This document shows positions 1 to 11,900 of a stretch of 64,000 nt of DNA, piece after piece. Source of the stretch: Kryptolebias marmoratus (lineage: Eukaryota; Chordata; Actinopteri; Cyprinodontiformes; Rivulidae); assembly GCF_001649575.2 (NCBI RefSeq), contig NC_051431.1, forward strand, positions 21,798,692-21,862,691, read 5' to 3'. The position numbers and the translations under genes are program-made. Each line of letters opens with the position of its first letter. The first letter of the stretch is position 1. The notes under the pieces are model-generated. The model searched no databases. It was not told the DNA's origin and saw only the letters and a list, made by a program, of their open reading frames with translations.

Positions 1-590
1 TAAATAAAAAAATCTCCCAGAACGTTGATAGTTACAGGGTCTTGGCTTGGTGTTCAGGGACATAAAAAATGCAGTGTTTTCCCCATTATGCATGACAAAG
101 CTTAGGTCCACAATGGTTTTGAGCACGCACAACTCTTCTGTGGCGAGGCTGTGGTGGGTTGGCATCATGGCGGCAGCGTATTGGGGTACTGGCTGGAGAG
201 TGGTGGCACTGTTTCCATGACGTTTGCTAGCATTGCTTGGTCTTCCAGGCTTTGAAGCCGGTTCGGCCACGTTTGTGATGGTGGCAAGGTTATAGAAACA
301 ACTTGGTATTGCAAAAACATTGCGCAGATTTTCTAGTACGTAGCTTCATCTCGACACGATCCTAGAGGGCTGTGCCAGGGAAGGCAGATATGAGGGTGCA
401 GCAGGGATGTCCTGGAGATGCAGAAAAAGGCCAGAAAAACGTGTCTGATGAGTGCTAAGAGCGTAGCAGCAACAGGATTGCCTTCACACCGAAGGAGGGG
501 TTTTAAATGTGCTGCGATCCAGTCACTGTCTAAAGGGTTGCGGAGAGCGTAGCAGGCGCCGTCATCTAGTGCGAAGGAGGCCTAAAGGTC
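1..590 (-). pseudogene. Coding-like relic of unknown family
   Basis: Read on the minus strand, positions 480 down to 1 stay in one frame with a single stop near 346, and the frame is still open at the window edge. It includes the readable segments LATEELCVLKTIVDLSFVMH (about 142-83) and LENLRNVFAIPSCFYNLATI (about 326-267). Further up, about 581 to 450, a different frame reads ALDDGACYALRNPLDSDWIA. The in-frame stop and the frame change suggest a decayed gene, retrocopy or transposon. The stretch is also more GC-rich than what follows. I do not recognise the protein and assign no function. Chance openness cannot be excluded, because only the frame and plausible residue composition support it. 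Confidence 0.25.
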
Positions 591-3500
591 AGCAATGATG
601 AATCTTTTATTGTTGACCTTAAATTCTGTCTCTGCAGATTTAAAAAGTCATATTTAATGCATTCGATCAAATATATTTCACTCTATTAAATTTGCTCATA
701 GTTTTTCATGATAAAAATGACTTCATTCAATAAGCTGACGCAGTCTCCTCCGAGTACTTTTACCAGCAAACAAAAATGAAAGCAATATTTCCTCATTACG
801 TGACTCGCTTACCTCCTTTTTTTGCATCTAAATGAGTGGATGAATTTCCTCCTCCCTTGTTTTCTATGATTTTTGCTCTAATAATGAAAATAAATCTCAT
901 TGTTGCCTCTCCCTACTGTCAGTGTTGTAATCTAAAGAAACTGATGGACTACGATTTAAATAATTTTTTTTTTTTCTCGGATTATTGTTGGCCCATATAT
1001 GTTCAGATTGATGAGCAATCAGTTTGGGGAGGGAAGTGCCAGATTGAACAAACTATGTTCTTCGCCCCACTCTACAATAAGACCTTGATTTGAGGGTTGT
1101 AACTGCACACTAAAATCCCAGTTTGGTACATTTTCAGTATAGTTACATTAAGGGAAACAAACAAATGTATATAGCATACATTTAAGTCCAAATAGGTATA
1201 TAACAAATACAGTTAGGTTTATAAAACAAAAACTTTGGATGTAATTTGCTGGCTAAAATGCTGACGAGAGGGAACTTGGTAACTTGGTTCTGTTCACAGA
1301 TTTTGTATATTATTACATACTGCCTGTGGTTCTGTTGCTTTCAATGTGAGTTTTAAATCGGGTGTTTTTGACATCATGTTATGGACTCATATCTGCTGCG
1401 ACGTTTGTTATGAATCTGACCTGATCTGAATTGTTAGTGAGGGGTCTTCTGCCTCTGTTCTCCATGCTTATTTATTCTTATGCTCCATTTTAAAAGCTGC
1501 ATGGCAGAATGTAGAGTTCTGCGCTTTAGTTCCTCACATAAACCTTCTAAATGTGGACAGATCGAAAATGACGCTGCATTCGTTCCGTACACATGCGTGC
1601 CGAATCAAAAGGCGTGCACCAAAAGGTCTGTACAGACAAATGTTGATACGAATAACCTCTCTGATTTACTGTCAGATGTTACTTTATTTCATGTTTGGTT
1701 TTTTTTTATAATCATATGAATGGCAAATTACAATAATTATATAATAATTGCTTAATCTGTTTTTTTTCTAATTGTCCACTGCTTACTAAGTTTAGATCTT
1801 ACAGTAAATATATTCAGCTCAAAAAAACTTCAGCCCAAATGTTACTAAGCAGTACAGTCAGCAGCAGACATATCTTAGTAGAAAAAATCTTATTTTTTGT
1901 AGCTTTTTACACCTCTGACTTGACAAAAACAACAACTTTACAGAGCTTACAAATTGCTAATTGTAAAACTATCTTCACTCAGTAGAAACTTTCAGTTTCC
2001 TGTGCTAGCATGGATTGGCCACTCAGCCATGGTGCATTCAATCTGCTAAAAAATAAGCAGATTCTTATCAACAACTGAGCCGTCTGTGCATCTCTGATGT
2101 TGTTCCTACATGACCCTTCTATAGGTTTGCAAATTAAACTCAAAACTGTGCAAACCTTCGGTCTCTTATACAGTGACCTGTCACACCTAGCGCTGTGAAC
2201 GTCTCCTTTAATGTTTTCTACATCACTTTCTCTTTTTTTTATGTAATAAGATTAACCAAACCTAATTATTTAACATGGTGAAAGAACTGCATTGTTAAAG
2301 ACATTAAAAAAAAAAAGACCAAAAGTGAAATGGTTACTTTTATGTTTTGCTGGCCATTATTCTGTGAAGTACATTAGATGTGACTTTGGTCCCCTTCATT
2401 CTGCCTGATTTATTTATTTTCCTTTTTTGGTGATTTATTGGGTTTATAAACAGACACACAGACTTCATGTTGTTAACCCTTAGCCAGTCAGAACATGTCT
2501 CGAGATTTTTGGTTTCCCAGGAAACTCACCCGTCTTTGTCTTTCAGCAAGAGTAATTAAATGAAGTCGTAGGAAGAACAGCCCTTAATTTGCATGTTTGT
2601 ATTACCGCTTGAAAAACACGTTTTTATATTTTACACATCCAATAAACACTGTATGTGCAGTTAACTCTATTTTAAAAAGTCAATTGTAAATCTCTTCTTT
2701 CTTTCTTTTAAATCCACAGCTGGAATGTCCTTTTGAGTAAGAACTGTGATAAGTTTTTCCTCTACTTTCATGTTGTGCTGCTGGTTGGTCACGCAGGATG
2801 CAGTGAGTTTTACTTGGTGACAAGCAACAACACTGATTTGTTGACATCAAACACACCAGAAGGTGGATATGCGTGTGCTCCTGTTACAGAGTCTGAATTG
2901 TGAATAGGTCTGTTTGAAACGGACTCTAAAGCACGCTCTGTGCACTGCAATCATCATGTTACTGTCTTAATGGTGGTATTTCTTTATTACAGCATCTCTA
3001 AAAAAGGATACATTCCCCATTATTGGGTTGGCCTTTGGAAATTTCTTTTTTTTTTTTTTTGCATTTCAGTTTTCCTTTAGCTCTCTGGTCAGAACCGGTT
3101 TGACGTTTGGAAACTGCTGAAGCATTTCCTCCTGCATGTACAGGTTTTCTCTCACTCTGCTTTTGATTCGAAGGAAATGAGGCAGCAGAAAAAAAAGGGA
3201 AAAAAAAAGATGACAAAAGCTTTTTTAAAGGGGGTTTATGCATCCCTTATCTGCTGCTTTCGCTTCAAACACTTTGACACGTTTGAGGGGAGCATTGCTT
3301 CTAATGCGGTGGAATATTTTAGCCGCGTGTTGACTTCTCCTGAAGTAATCTCCCAGGCACGGATGAAATGAATGACATTGTGTGGGAGATGGGCATGACA
3401 GGACAGGGCCTGAATGTGCAGGTTAACACTCCCTGTATTTATTATCAAATCTGGTGTGTCAAGAAAGGGGCAGCTTATGACTGAGTAGTCACTTTAATCA

Positions 3501-4145
3501 AATTATTTAAAAACCCTGTGAGGCACTGATTCCCCACACTGCTGATGGTCACATTTCTGAGCCTACTGAGGTCAGAGGTGCCTCCTTTCCTTTTGGCATA
3601 GAGGAATATAAAATCTTTCCGTGCAGAACATTGTACTTCATGTTGTCATTTAACTTGTTAAGTCAGTGAAGTTTTATTCAAAAACTAAATCCACTGGGTT
3701 TTATTTCGCTGATGAGTTTCTCGTCAGACATCGTGCTGATAAAGGGATTAATTTGCAGTGATTAATCCCTTCGCTCTGTTCGGAGGAGGAATGGAGCATA
3801 TTAATTAAGAAGTAGAGAACTCACGACCCTCCAGTTTCAAGGTGACAAATCTTTTAGCCTCAGTGGCTCGGTGCTTAATTATAAAAAAAAATTACTTGAC
3901 GTCAAACAGGTGCGATTAAAGGACTGTTTGACGCTGAAGTAAAGGTGATGTGATTTGTGTCACTTTGAAGAAAAAAAAGTGACTGTAAGACTAGCACGCA
4001 TGGAAACTCTTAAACAAGTTTCATTGTAAAAAAAAAAAAAAAAACTACTTTGATGAGACAACATAACACCACGATGGAATTTCTGCACACACCCTGTTGT
4101 CTGTGACCACTGGTGGATGCAGGAGGATACAGCCGCGGCTTTTTT

Positions 4146-4202
<57 letters not shown>

Positions 4203-5789
4203 GGAAACCTTTTCCAACACATCACCTCTCAGGATAGAGAGCCCCGTTTATGCCTGAAATACTTTTGCTCACTTCCAGGTGCCATTTTAACAAGAACGTT
4301 GTTTTGGGTTTTGTTTTTTTTTTCTTTGCAAAAAACTTGTACGTGAGAAATACTACCGTTATCTCTCCTCGCCTTAACCCTTGGAGCTGTGCTGTTTGGA
4401 AGTGGAGATCTTTGTGGTCTTGCTGGGCTCGGGCGGATGCCTTTTTTATACTCCGGCCGGGCCCACCCTCCTCACAGCAGTTTTGATAATAACAGGAAGC
4501 ATGGCCACTGCGGCAGATGCTAATTAACAGTTTTCCGAACCCGAGACAGCCTGATTATAGCAGAGGAAGTGTACACACACACACGCACAAACACACAAAA
4601 AATTAACTCTCATACAGGCCACTTGTAGATTTCCGACTGCAGACTGGGAAAACATAAAAGCTGAAATGCTTCCTTAGCCTTATTTTTAAAATCGCCAAGA
4701 TGCAACATAAAGCCTGCCTTCAGCCGATGTGTGTTTTGCACCTGCAGTACAATGTGCTCCATCATGTTTATGGGACGTGAGGTAAAGTTGTGATAACAGT
4801 CAGCACTGCTGTAATTACTGTTATAGCTTATTGTGGAGTCTCTGAGCTGACTCTGCAGCAGATCAGGAGGATCAACAGAGTTATAACGCTGATTATTCGC
4901 ACAGCCTGCTATTTCGCTTCACCCAGCGTTCGGCAGCCCTACAAAGGCATGCCGAGACCTCTTCTCCTAAATGCGCCCGATGTGCCGCTGCTCTTGCACG
5001 CAGAGGGGATCGTGCGCAGCTGGGAAGGGCTGAATGTCTCTTTGATGCGGATCAATTCCAGCTGAAGATTTTTTCAGATAAAGTGTTTATTGATGCAGAG
5101 GCACCACACCCTTTTTAGAAAAGAGCAACTTTTGAAAAGGCAGCACAGAGAACAGGACGTCCTTGATTAAAAATGTTTGCTTTCACAGCAGAACAGGATT
5201 GCTGCTGTTCTGCTTGTTGTTTTAAGTGTAAGGGTTTTTTTTTTTTTTTTTTTTTTTTGGTTATTAGAGTTGTACAAAGCTGCAGCCCTTGATTTTCCCA
5301 CTGTAAGCTGAAGCCTATTTAAATACCACTGTTGCATTTTCTTTGTCTTTAAATGGCCTTTTGTGATCTGACATAAAAGGGATAAGTGGGACCTTCATGC
5401 TACGTTTGGGGCTGGACACGCGCTAACTGGGTGAGCTGTTCGTGCTCTGTGTATGTTTAATTTGATATTCAGTAGATGATTGCTTCTCCAACGTCCTTTT
5501 TCAATTTTGTTTTTTTTCTTCTTTTCTTGAGCCCATCAACAAAAGCTCCTTTCACTCTCAGTTGTCATTGGAAACAGGATTTCTGAAACAAGGTCTTAAT
5601 TTAACGCTGGCCTTCGTGTCACTGGCATGGTGCTTATCAAGACAGCATGTTGTGGTTTTTATGGGTGTTTTTGTTTTGTTTTTTTATCAAACAACCAGGC
5701 AAACTACCAGCAGTCTCTTTTTTGTGGTCTCTGCAGTTTGGAGATTTGTTTGCTTTACCATAATATATTTTTTTCTGTTTCTCCTGCAG
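591..5789. other. Unannotated flank upstream of the first gdpd5 coding exon
   Basis: No coding exon is supported here. It is AT-rich with homopolymer runs (T at about 969-977 and 5230-5259, A at 4028-4044) and a T-run plus GT microsatellite at 4140-4200. It may be the last 5'-UTR intron of gdpd5, since 5790 follows a splice acceptor and an untranslated first exon must lie upstream. I could not place that exon. Confidence 0.5.
4140..4200. repeat. Poly-T plus (GT)n microsatellite
   Basis: A run of about 28 T is followed directly by about 16 GT units. The pattern is a simple repeat and accounts for the low-complexity open frames on both strands here. Confidence 0.95.
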
Positions 5790-5967
5790 GATAATTTGTA
5801 ACCAGTGGGATGTTAGCCGTGGCTTTGAAAGCAGGACTGACTGAAGGAGCATGGTGAAACACCAACCCCTCCAGGTCTATGAGCGCCAGCTGTGTTTGTC
5901 ATGTATCACCGGGATCTACGGTTGCCGATGGAAACGCTATCAGCGTTCCCATGATGACACCACCAAG
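5790..5967 (+). CDS. gdpd5: gdpd5 first coding exon with 5'-UTR
   Basis: The acceptor is TGCAG at 5785-5789 and the donor is GTGAGG at 5968. ATG 5851 is chosen because it gives the conserved cytosolic start [18 protein letters not shown] and has A at -3 and G at +4. It encodes residues 1-39, phase 0 at the end, including C15, C18 and C25. Confidence 0.93.
5810..5857 (+). promoter_or_regulatory. Overlapping upstream ORF before gdpd5
   Basis: ATG at 5810 opens a 15-codon frame ending in TGA at 5855-5857. It overlaps the main ATG (5851) in another frame. Its context has G at -3 but T at +4, weaker than the main start, so leaky scanning past it is plausible. A repressive effect is inference. Confidence 0.45.
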
Positions 5968-8900
5968 GTGAGGATGCGTTGAAGCTCCTCCTTTTTTTTT
6001 CTTTTTCTTTATTATTTTTTTTCTGGGTTGTCACCCCACTTATAGAACGTGTATCACTGAAGTAGGTTTAAAAACGCATCACAGAATGTGAAGTGGGTTC
6101 TCATGGTTTAGCTCGTGGAAAGAAAATGTTCTGTTCAGTCACTAAAGGTGTTTAGATTCTTAATTGTCACATAAAGTGATTGGGAAAAACAGCAGAACAA
6201 ACAAGCCAAATATGCAGTCAATGTCAATGTTGTTGGTCAATGTCACCTTATAATTAAAGTGGCAGAAACAACTACAGGTATAAGTTCTGGGCTGAGTAGC
6301 CAAACATATGTTGGAAGATTGTTCTAAAGAGAAAGGATAATAACAACAAAAAAATAGCTTTTTATATCCATCAGATTTACACATATGCTTTCACATGTGA
6401 GTTTTCTTTTGTTTAAGAAAATCTTTCTGTTGGTTTTATGTTTGGCTAAGTAAGAACACTTGGAGTACAGCAGGAAGGAGGTAAAGTGTGTTTTTCTGTG
6501 ATTATCTTACCAGGATTATTTGGAGCCATCTGTACGTTACATATATACATGAGCTCACATCATGTTTGCGACAAATGAGACCTGAATATCTTGTTTTGTC
6601 AGGAGTGCAATTTTATTTTCTATAAGAACTGCACAGCTGTTTTGTGAATGACAGGGATTATATCATTCATTATATCACTCTGCTTCTATCCTGGTCCCAT
6701 AGTCTGTTCATTTCTCACACTGATTACTGCAACTCCCTCCTCTTAGGTCTGCCTCACAAATCACTCCGTAAGCTTCAAATGGTTCAAAATTTAGCTGCCC
6801 GCATCATTACCAAAACCCCCTCATTTCATCACATCACCCCAGTTTTACAACAACTTCACTGGCTTCCAGTGGCATTCAGAATTTAAAATCCTTGTTGTAC
6901 ACGTTTAAAGCCATCCACAACCTCGCACGTCCTTACCTGTCCGATCTCCTGCACGTCACGCTCCCTTCCTTCTTCCTCTTCCATCCACCTCAATGTGCCT
7001 CTTGTCCGCCTCAGCACCATGAGAAACAGAGCCTTTTCTCACTCTGCTCCCCAACTCTGGAACGCTCCACGTAATATTGACCCGACCGTCTTCTGACCTT
7101 CAAATCACAACTCAAAACTCATCTGTTCAAGTTGGCCTTTTCACTTCAATTTCTTAGTTATTTTCTTTTGGTCTTAGTGTCTTATAGCCATTTTGTATTA
7201 TTTAATTTTGTGTTTTTAATGTTGTGAAGTGTCCTTGGGTGTCTTGAAAGGCGCTAACAAATAAAACGCATAATTATCATAATTATAAATTTGTACCTTT
7301 TTCCTCTCTCTTGATCTAGATCTCGATATAGATGTGTACATTTACCTTCTACAACTTCGATTTTTAATACCAAAGTTAGGTCAAAAGCTACAATTGCACC
7401 ATTAATGAAGTTTTTCACAGCTAGAAGTGACAACACTGTATGGGGAGTTGAGATTTATGAAATATAAGCCAACTTTCTAAAACATTAGTTGCAGTCTCTC
7501 ATATATAATGCTGGATTCAAAACTCTCTTGAGTAGGTCTCTGTTTGTATTTCAGCAGCTGCATTCAGTCTCAATCAAATATGTCCTTGCTGGGATTTCAA
7601 CCCTTTCATAACCTTGAACCTTTTTATAGTGCGTTATTGCTTGCAGATACCATCATATCCTACATCCTTCACCTTTTAATTTAGTTTGCACTGTTTATAA
7701 ACACTGTGTGTGTGTCTAGAGCTAAAATCATGGTCTTTTTTGTTGCTCGCAGAAAGGCACTGTATGTAAAGGGGTTACGTTAATGACTGCCTGTAATCAT
7801 TATAGATAAAGGATCTACTAACTTGCATCTCAAATCTGAGTTATTTTTATAAATATCTACTATAGTCCTGAATCATTGTCTCTGATATTTTTCTGCAGTT
7901 CTATTTCGAGGTACCGGCCACATGCCAGGATAAGTATTACAACCTGCGCATGATGATCCATTTGTCCTGCCCTTTTCTCTTTTTTTTTTTTTTTTTTCTC
8001 TGCTATTTAGGAAGGACACACAGGTTATGTTGTTGCAACAAACTCAGACACGCAGCACACACACCCATGTGCGCACTCAGACGCTGGGGCTGGATGATTT
8101 ATTTATACCCACATACTATGGTGTAGAGCAGCAGAAACCTAAGAGACGGACTATAGTTATTTGGCACACGCACATTTCCACGAAGAAAAGTGTGTGTCCT
8201 GTAATGGACCTACACAAGTTTTTCACTTTTTTATCCAGCTTTTCATAGTAAAATGTGAAGCCTAAAATCTATAGATTGTTTTTTCCTCCTGACCCCATGT
8301 AGATCTGTTTCCTCCTGGGAGTGTTTTCCCTTTCATGCCAGCTGATAGAATAATGCCTGGTCAGCATTCTTTGTTCACTGCGCTCTTCCTCTGTTTGGAT
8401 CCGCTGTTGTTGGACAGGAGATTACAGTCAGTCGGTACGTGTGGTGGTGCAGGCTGCAGTCAGTCTCCTTTCAGTTGATTCCATAACACATCTTTATTTT
8501 CTCCTTACCTTCTTTTGTTTGTTTACATGAACCAAAACAAAATTTTAATATGGGTCAGTGGTATGTTAATGACTGATGCTGATCTTGAGAAATTATGGCA
8601 ACTGATAAACAAGGATTTAATCATAATAAAGATGTGTAATTTTCCCCCCATAAATTTAACAATCTACCATGTAGTGAAAAAGAAGAAGAAAACAAGTATA
8701 ATGTGTTTTGGAGACATTTGGGCCAGTTGTTATAGTAGGTTGGATGATGGTCTAAAGTAGGAATGGCACAGGGCTGAGAATGTTTGAAGCACCCTCAAAA
8801 TCCTCTCCTTAAGCATGTTTTTTTTTTTTTTTTTAATTTTCCTCATTAAAAGCACAATAACACAAATGTGAGGTCAAGTGTAAAAACAATATTTTATCCA

Positions 8901-11900
8901 AGTTATGTCTGCTTTTTAAATGGCTTAGTACGCACAGATGTTGCTGATGTTGTAAAGAAGTCATACTAATTAATCAACCAACCACTCAGTTGGTTTAACT
9001 CTTATTTCTTAGTTAGTTTTAGGGGTGGAACAATTCACGGTTTTGGTTTTTGGAGTCTCCGTACTGTTCGGTTCTTTTCTATAGCCACCATTGACACTTT
9101 TTAAACTGTTATTCTCAAAGACGTGATGTAAAAACTAAAGTAATGAATCAGTCTGGTTGAGGCTCATCATTGGGATGATTGTCTAAAGTAGGAATGGCAA
9201 ATTGCTCAAAGTATAAACCTAAACTTCACACTATATGTCATGGTTATTTTTTTAAATGTTATGTAAAATGAGCATAATTCTATAGTTGTTCATAATGATC
9301 ATCAGTAGGCTGTACTGCACCTGTTTTGTTGACAGCTCTTCAATGGAAGTTCTTTATGCTGCTTCAACATGGAGTTAACCTGCTAAGACTACAACCAAGC
9401 TTTATATATATATATATATATAAAATATGAATCTCATCCATCCATCCATTTTCTTTACCTGCTTCTCCATTCCGGGTCATGTGGAGCTGGTGCCTATCCC
9501 CAGCAGTCACTGTGCGAGAGGCGGGGAACACCCTGGACAGGTCGCAAGTCCATCACAGGGCCACATGGAGACTAACGAGACAAACAACCATTCACACTGT
9601 CACTCACACCTAGGGACAATTTTAGAGTCATCAATTAACCTAACATGCATGTTTTTAGTCTGTGGGAGGTGCACAGGGAGAACATGCAAACTTTTCACTT
9701 TTTTATCCAGCTTTTCATAATAAAATGTGAAGCCTAAAATCTATAGATTTATCATAATCTATGATATATATATTTATATATTTCAATATAGCTTTTATTA
9801 GCATTTTTCTTTTCAGCAGAATGGCTTAATCCACTCATAAAGTTTCAAAGTCTTTTAATAAACCCTCGTCTTGTTTCTCCTGATGGGTTTTCATGCAGCA
9901 GAGTTTGCTGAAGTGAGTCTTACTCCATCTTGTCACATTTCCTTGCGGCCCCAATGAATCATGTACCAACAAAACTCCCTCAGTTACTTTCCCATATCGT
10001 ACAGTAGACGTTGTTTTGCTATAAACTTTGCATTTGGTATAAAATTGAGTCATTTCTGGCTGTGTGGGCGGACCTTTCTACCTCAGCTCTCTGTAACTTG
10101 TTCCCCAGCCTCTCTCCCTCCTCACATCAGTGACAGACACACAACGGAGGCTGCAGACGGCCTCTCGTTGTTGTTGTTGTTGTTATAAAATGCATAGTTT
10201 AAGAAAACTCCAGATTATGCAACATTCTGCATTTTACAATAAACTTCACTTTCAGCGTCCAGTTCCGCAATCTTGCTTCATTTTCGTCATTTTAGAAATC
10301 ACAGGGCCATAATTACTGGCACAAAGCATGTGCTGAACGATTCAGATTTTTTTTCCTCATAAATCAATACATTCTGTATTTTTAAAGGATTTAAAGCGTG
10401 TTTAGACCCGTTTTAACTTTGTCATTAATTATGAAGAATCAGTAACTTTTCTTGTTTTTTCATTACCAGAAGATTCAGACTAATTTTGTTTAAAACATTA
10501 AGGATTTTTCTTTTCTACGATGTTTATTTGACTGTCGGCTCATAGCAGAGACCTGTCTCTCTACTCAGACTGTATCTTGGCCAATAAGCAGCATCTTTAA
10601 CCATCCCAGTAATCAAACTGTGTCCAATCGTGGAGCGGATTCAGGTACATGTAACTGAACCTGAATGAATCCCAGAAGCGAGAGAACCAAGATTCTCATG
10701 TTCAAACAGCTGGTGGACTCATTTATAATCTATAAGTGGATCATACTGTATCTGCTTTTTTTTTTTCTTTGTCCATTGAAGTGAGTCCGTCAGATTGACC
10801 AACTGTCCGTCTCGTTGAAGCTGCTTCTCTCTGTGTTCGAGGTGCTGTATAGGGAAGACGGGCTCACGTCATGAATTGCAAGCTGATCTGGCCTCTCAGT
10901 AATAATTAAGAGAATTTCCATTTAGCCTTTCTTTACTGTTCAGTCACACAAAGGCTTTAAAAATAGAAGCAAAGTTGCTCCTGCCTTCATTTGACACTGA
11001 TCCCGTGGTCTTCGTTTACACCGGTGTGTGAAATGTTTGAGTCAGCGGGAACTTACTTGGTTGCTCTCAAGATGGTGACTCAACTGCTTCTTGTTGACTT
11101 TGTGCAGCAACAACACAAATGGCACAAGACTAAACCAGCAAGTGAGAAATCCTAATCATTTTTGTTCTTGAGATGCCTGCTCTTTGTTGTTGCCTGGGGT
11201 TTCTCGGGATCAGGGATTTCAGTGCATTCTCTCTTTAAATTTCTTCAATTTCACTCCCACTGGAAAATCAGTAATAACTTGAGATCTACAACTCTGCAAT
11301 TTATCATAGCCTCCCTCAATTTCCTGTAAAAATGCTTCCAGTTGCTCTGAGTATGAAGTCACAATGCTAGCAGTCTGCAACATGTGAGACATTTGTTTCT
11401 TAGATTTGACAGTAAAAACATGTCAACATGTGACTGTAGCTGTTATCTTGTGAATCTGAGTCATTTACTGTTTTTTATAGCAGACTATTTATTTTGTATA
11501 ATCACAAGGATCTATTTAAAGTTGTTGCTAATAAAACACACTTGTATCCAAACATCTAAGTGCTTATAGGTATTAATGTGATCTGTTTTTAATGGTGGTT
11601 TAATGACAAGAAGTTTGTGCACCTTCTGACCGACTGGAACATCCTGCGATTGCTGGAGTCACACCTTTAATCAGTTTAGGAGTCATGCTGTTGATCTGTA
11701 AGAGTGAAAAGCAGACATTTGTTCTTTTAGGTCATTTTAGCAGAGTGAAGATCAGATTTAATGATGTTAATAAAAGTCAGAGCCAGTGTGAGATGAGCCA
11801 GCAGTCTTGGCTGCTGACTTGTATCTCTTGACAGCCTGAATAAACTCTGATTTACTGCCAAAACATGTAACACCAGTTTATAAGAAAATGAACTTTGACA

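Noticed and set aside
3960..4225. Minus-strand frames rich in His-Thr and Lys
   Set aside because: Translation of the poly-T/GT simple repeat.
4790..5065. 91-codon open frame upstream of gdpd5
   Set aside because: Composition is not protein-like and no homologue is recognised.
7896..8248. Open plus-strand stretch starting [19 protein letters not shown] after an acceptor-like TTTCTGCAG
   Set aside because: No donor fits, it runs through a poly-T tract, and GDE2 proteins have no extra residues at this intron.
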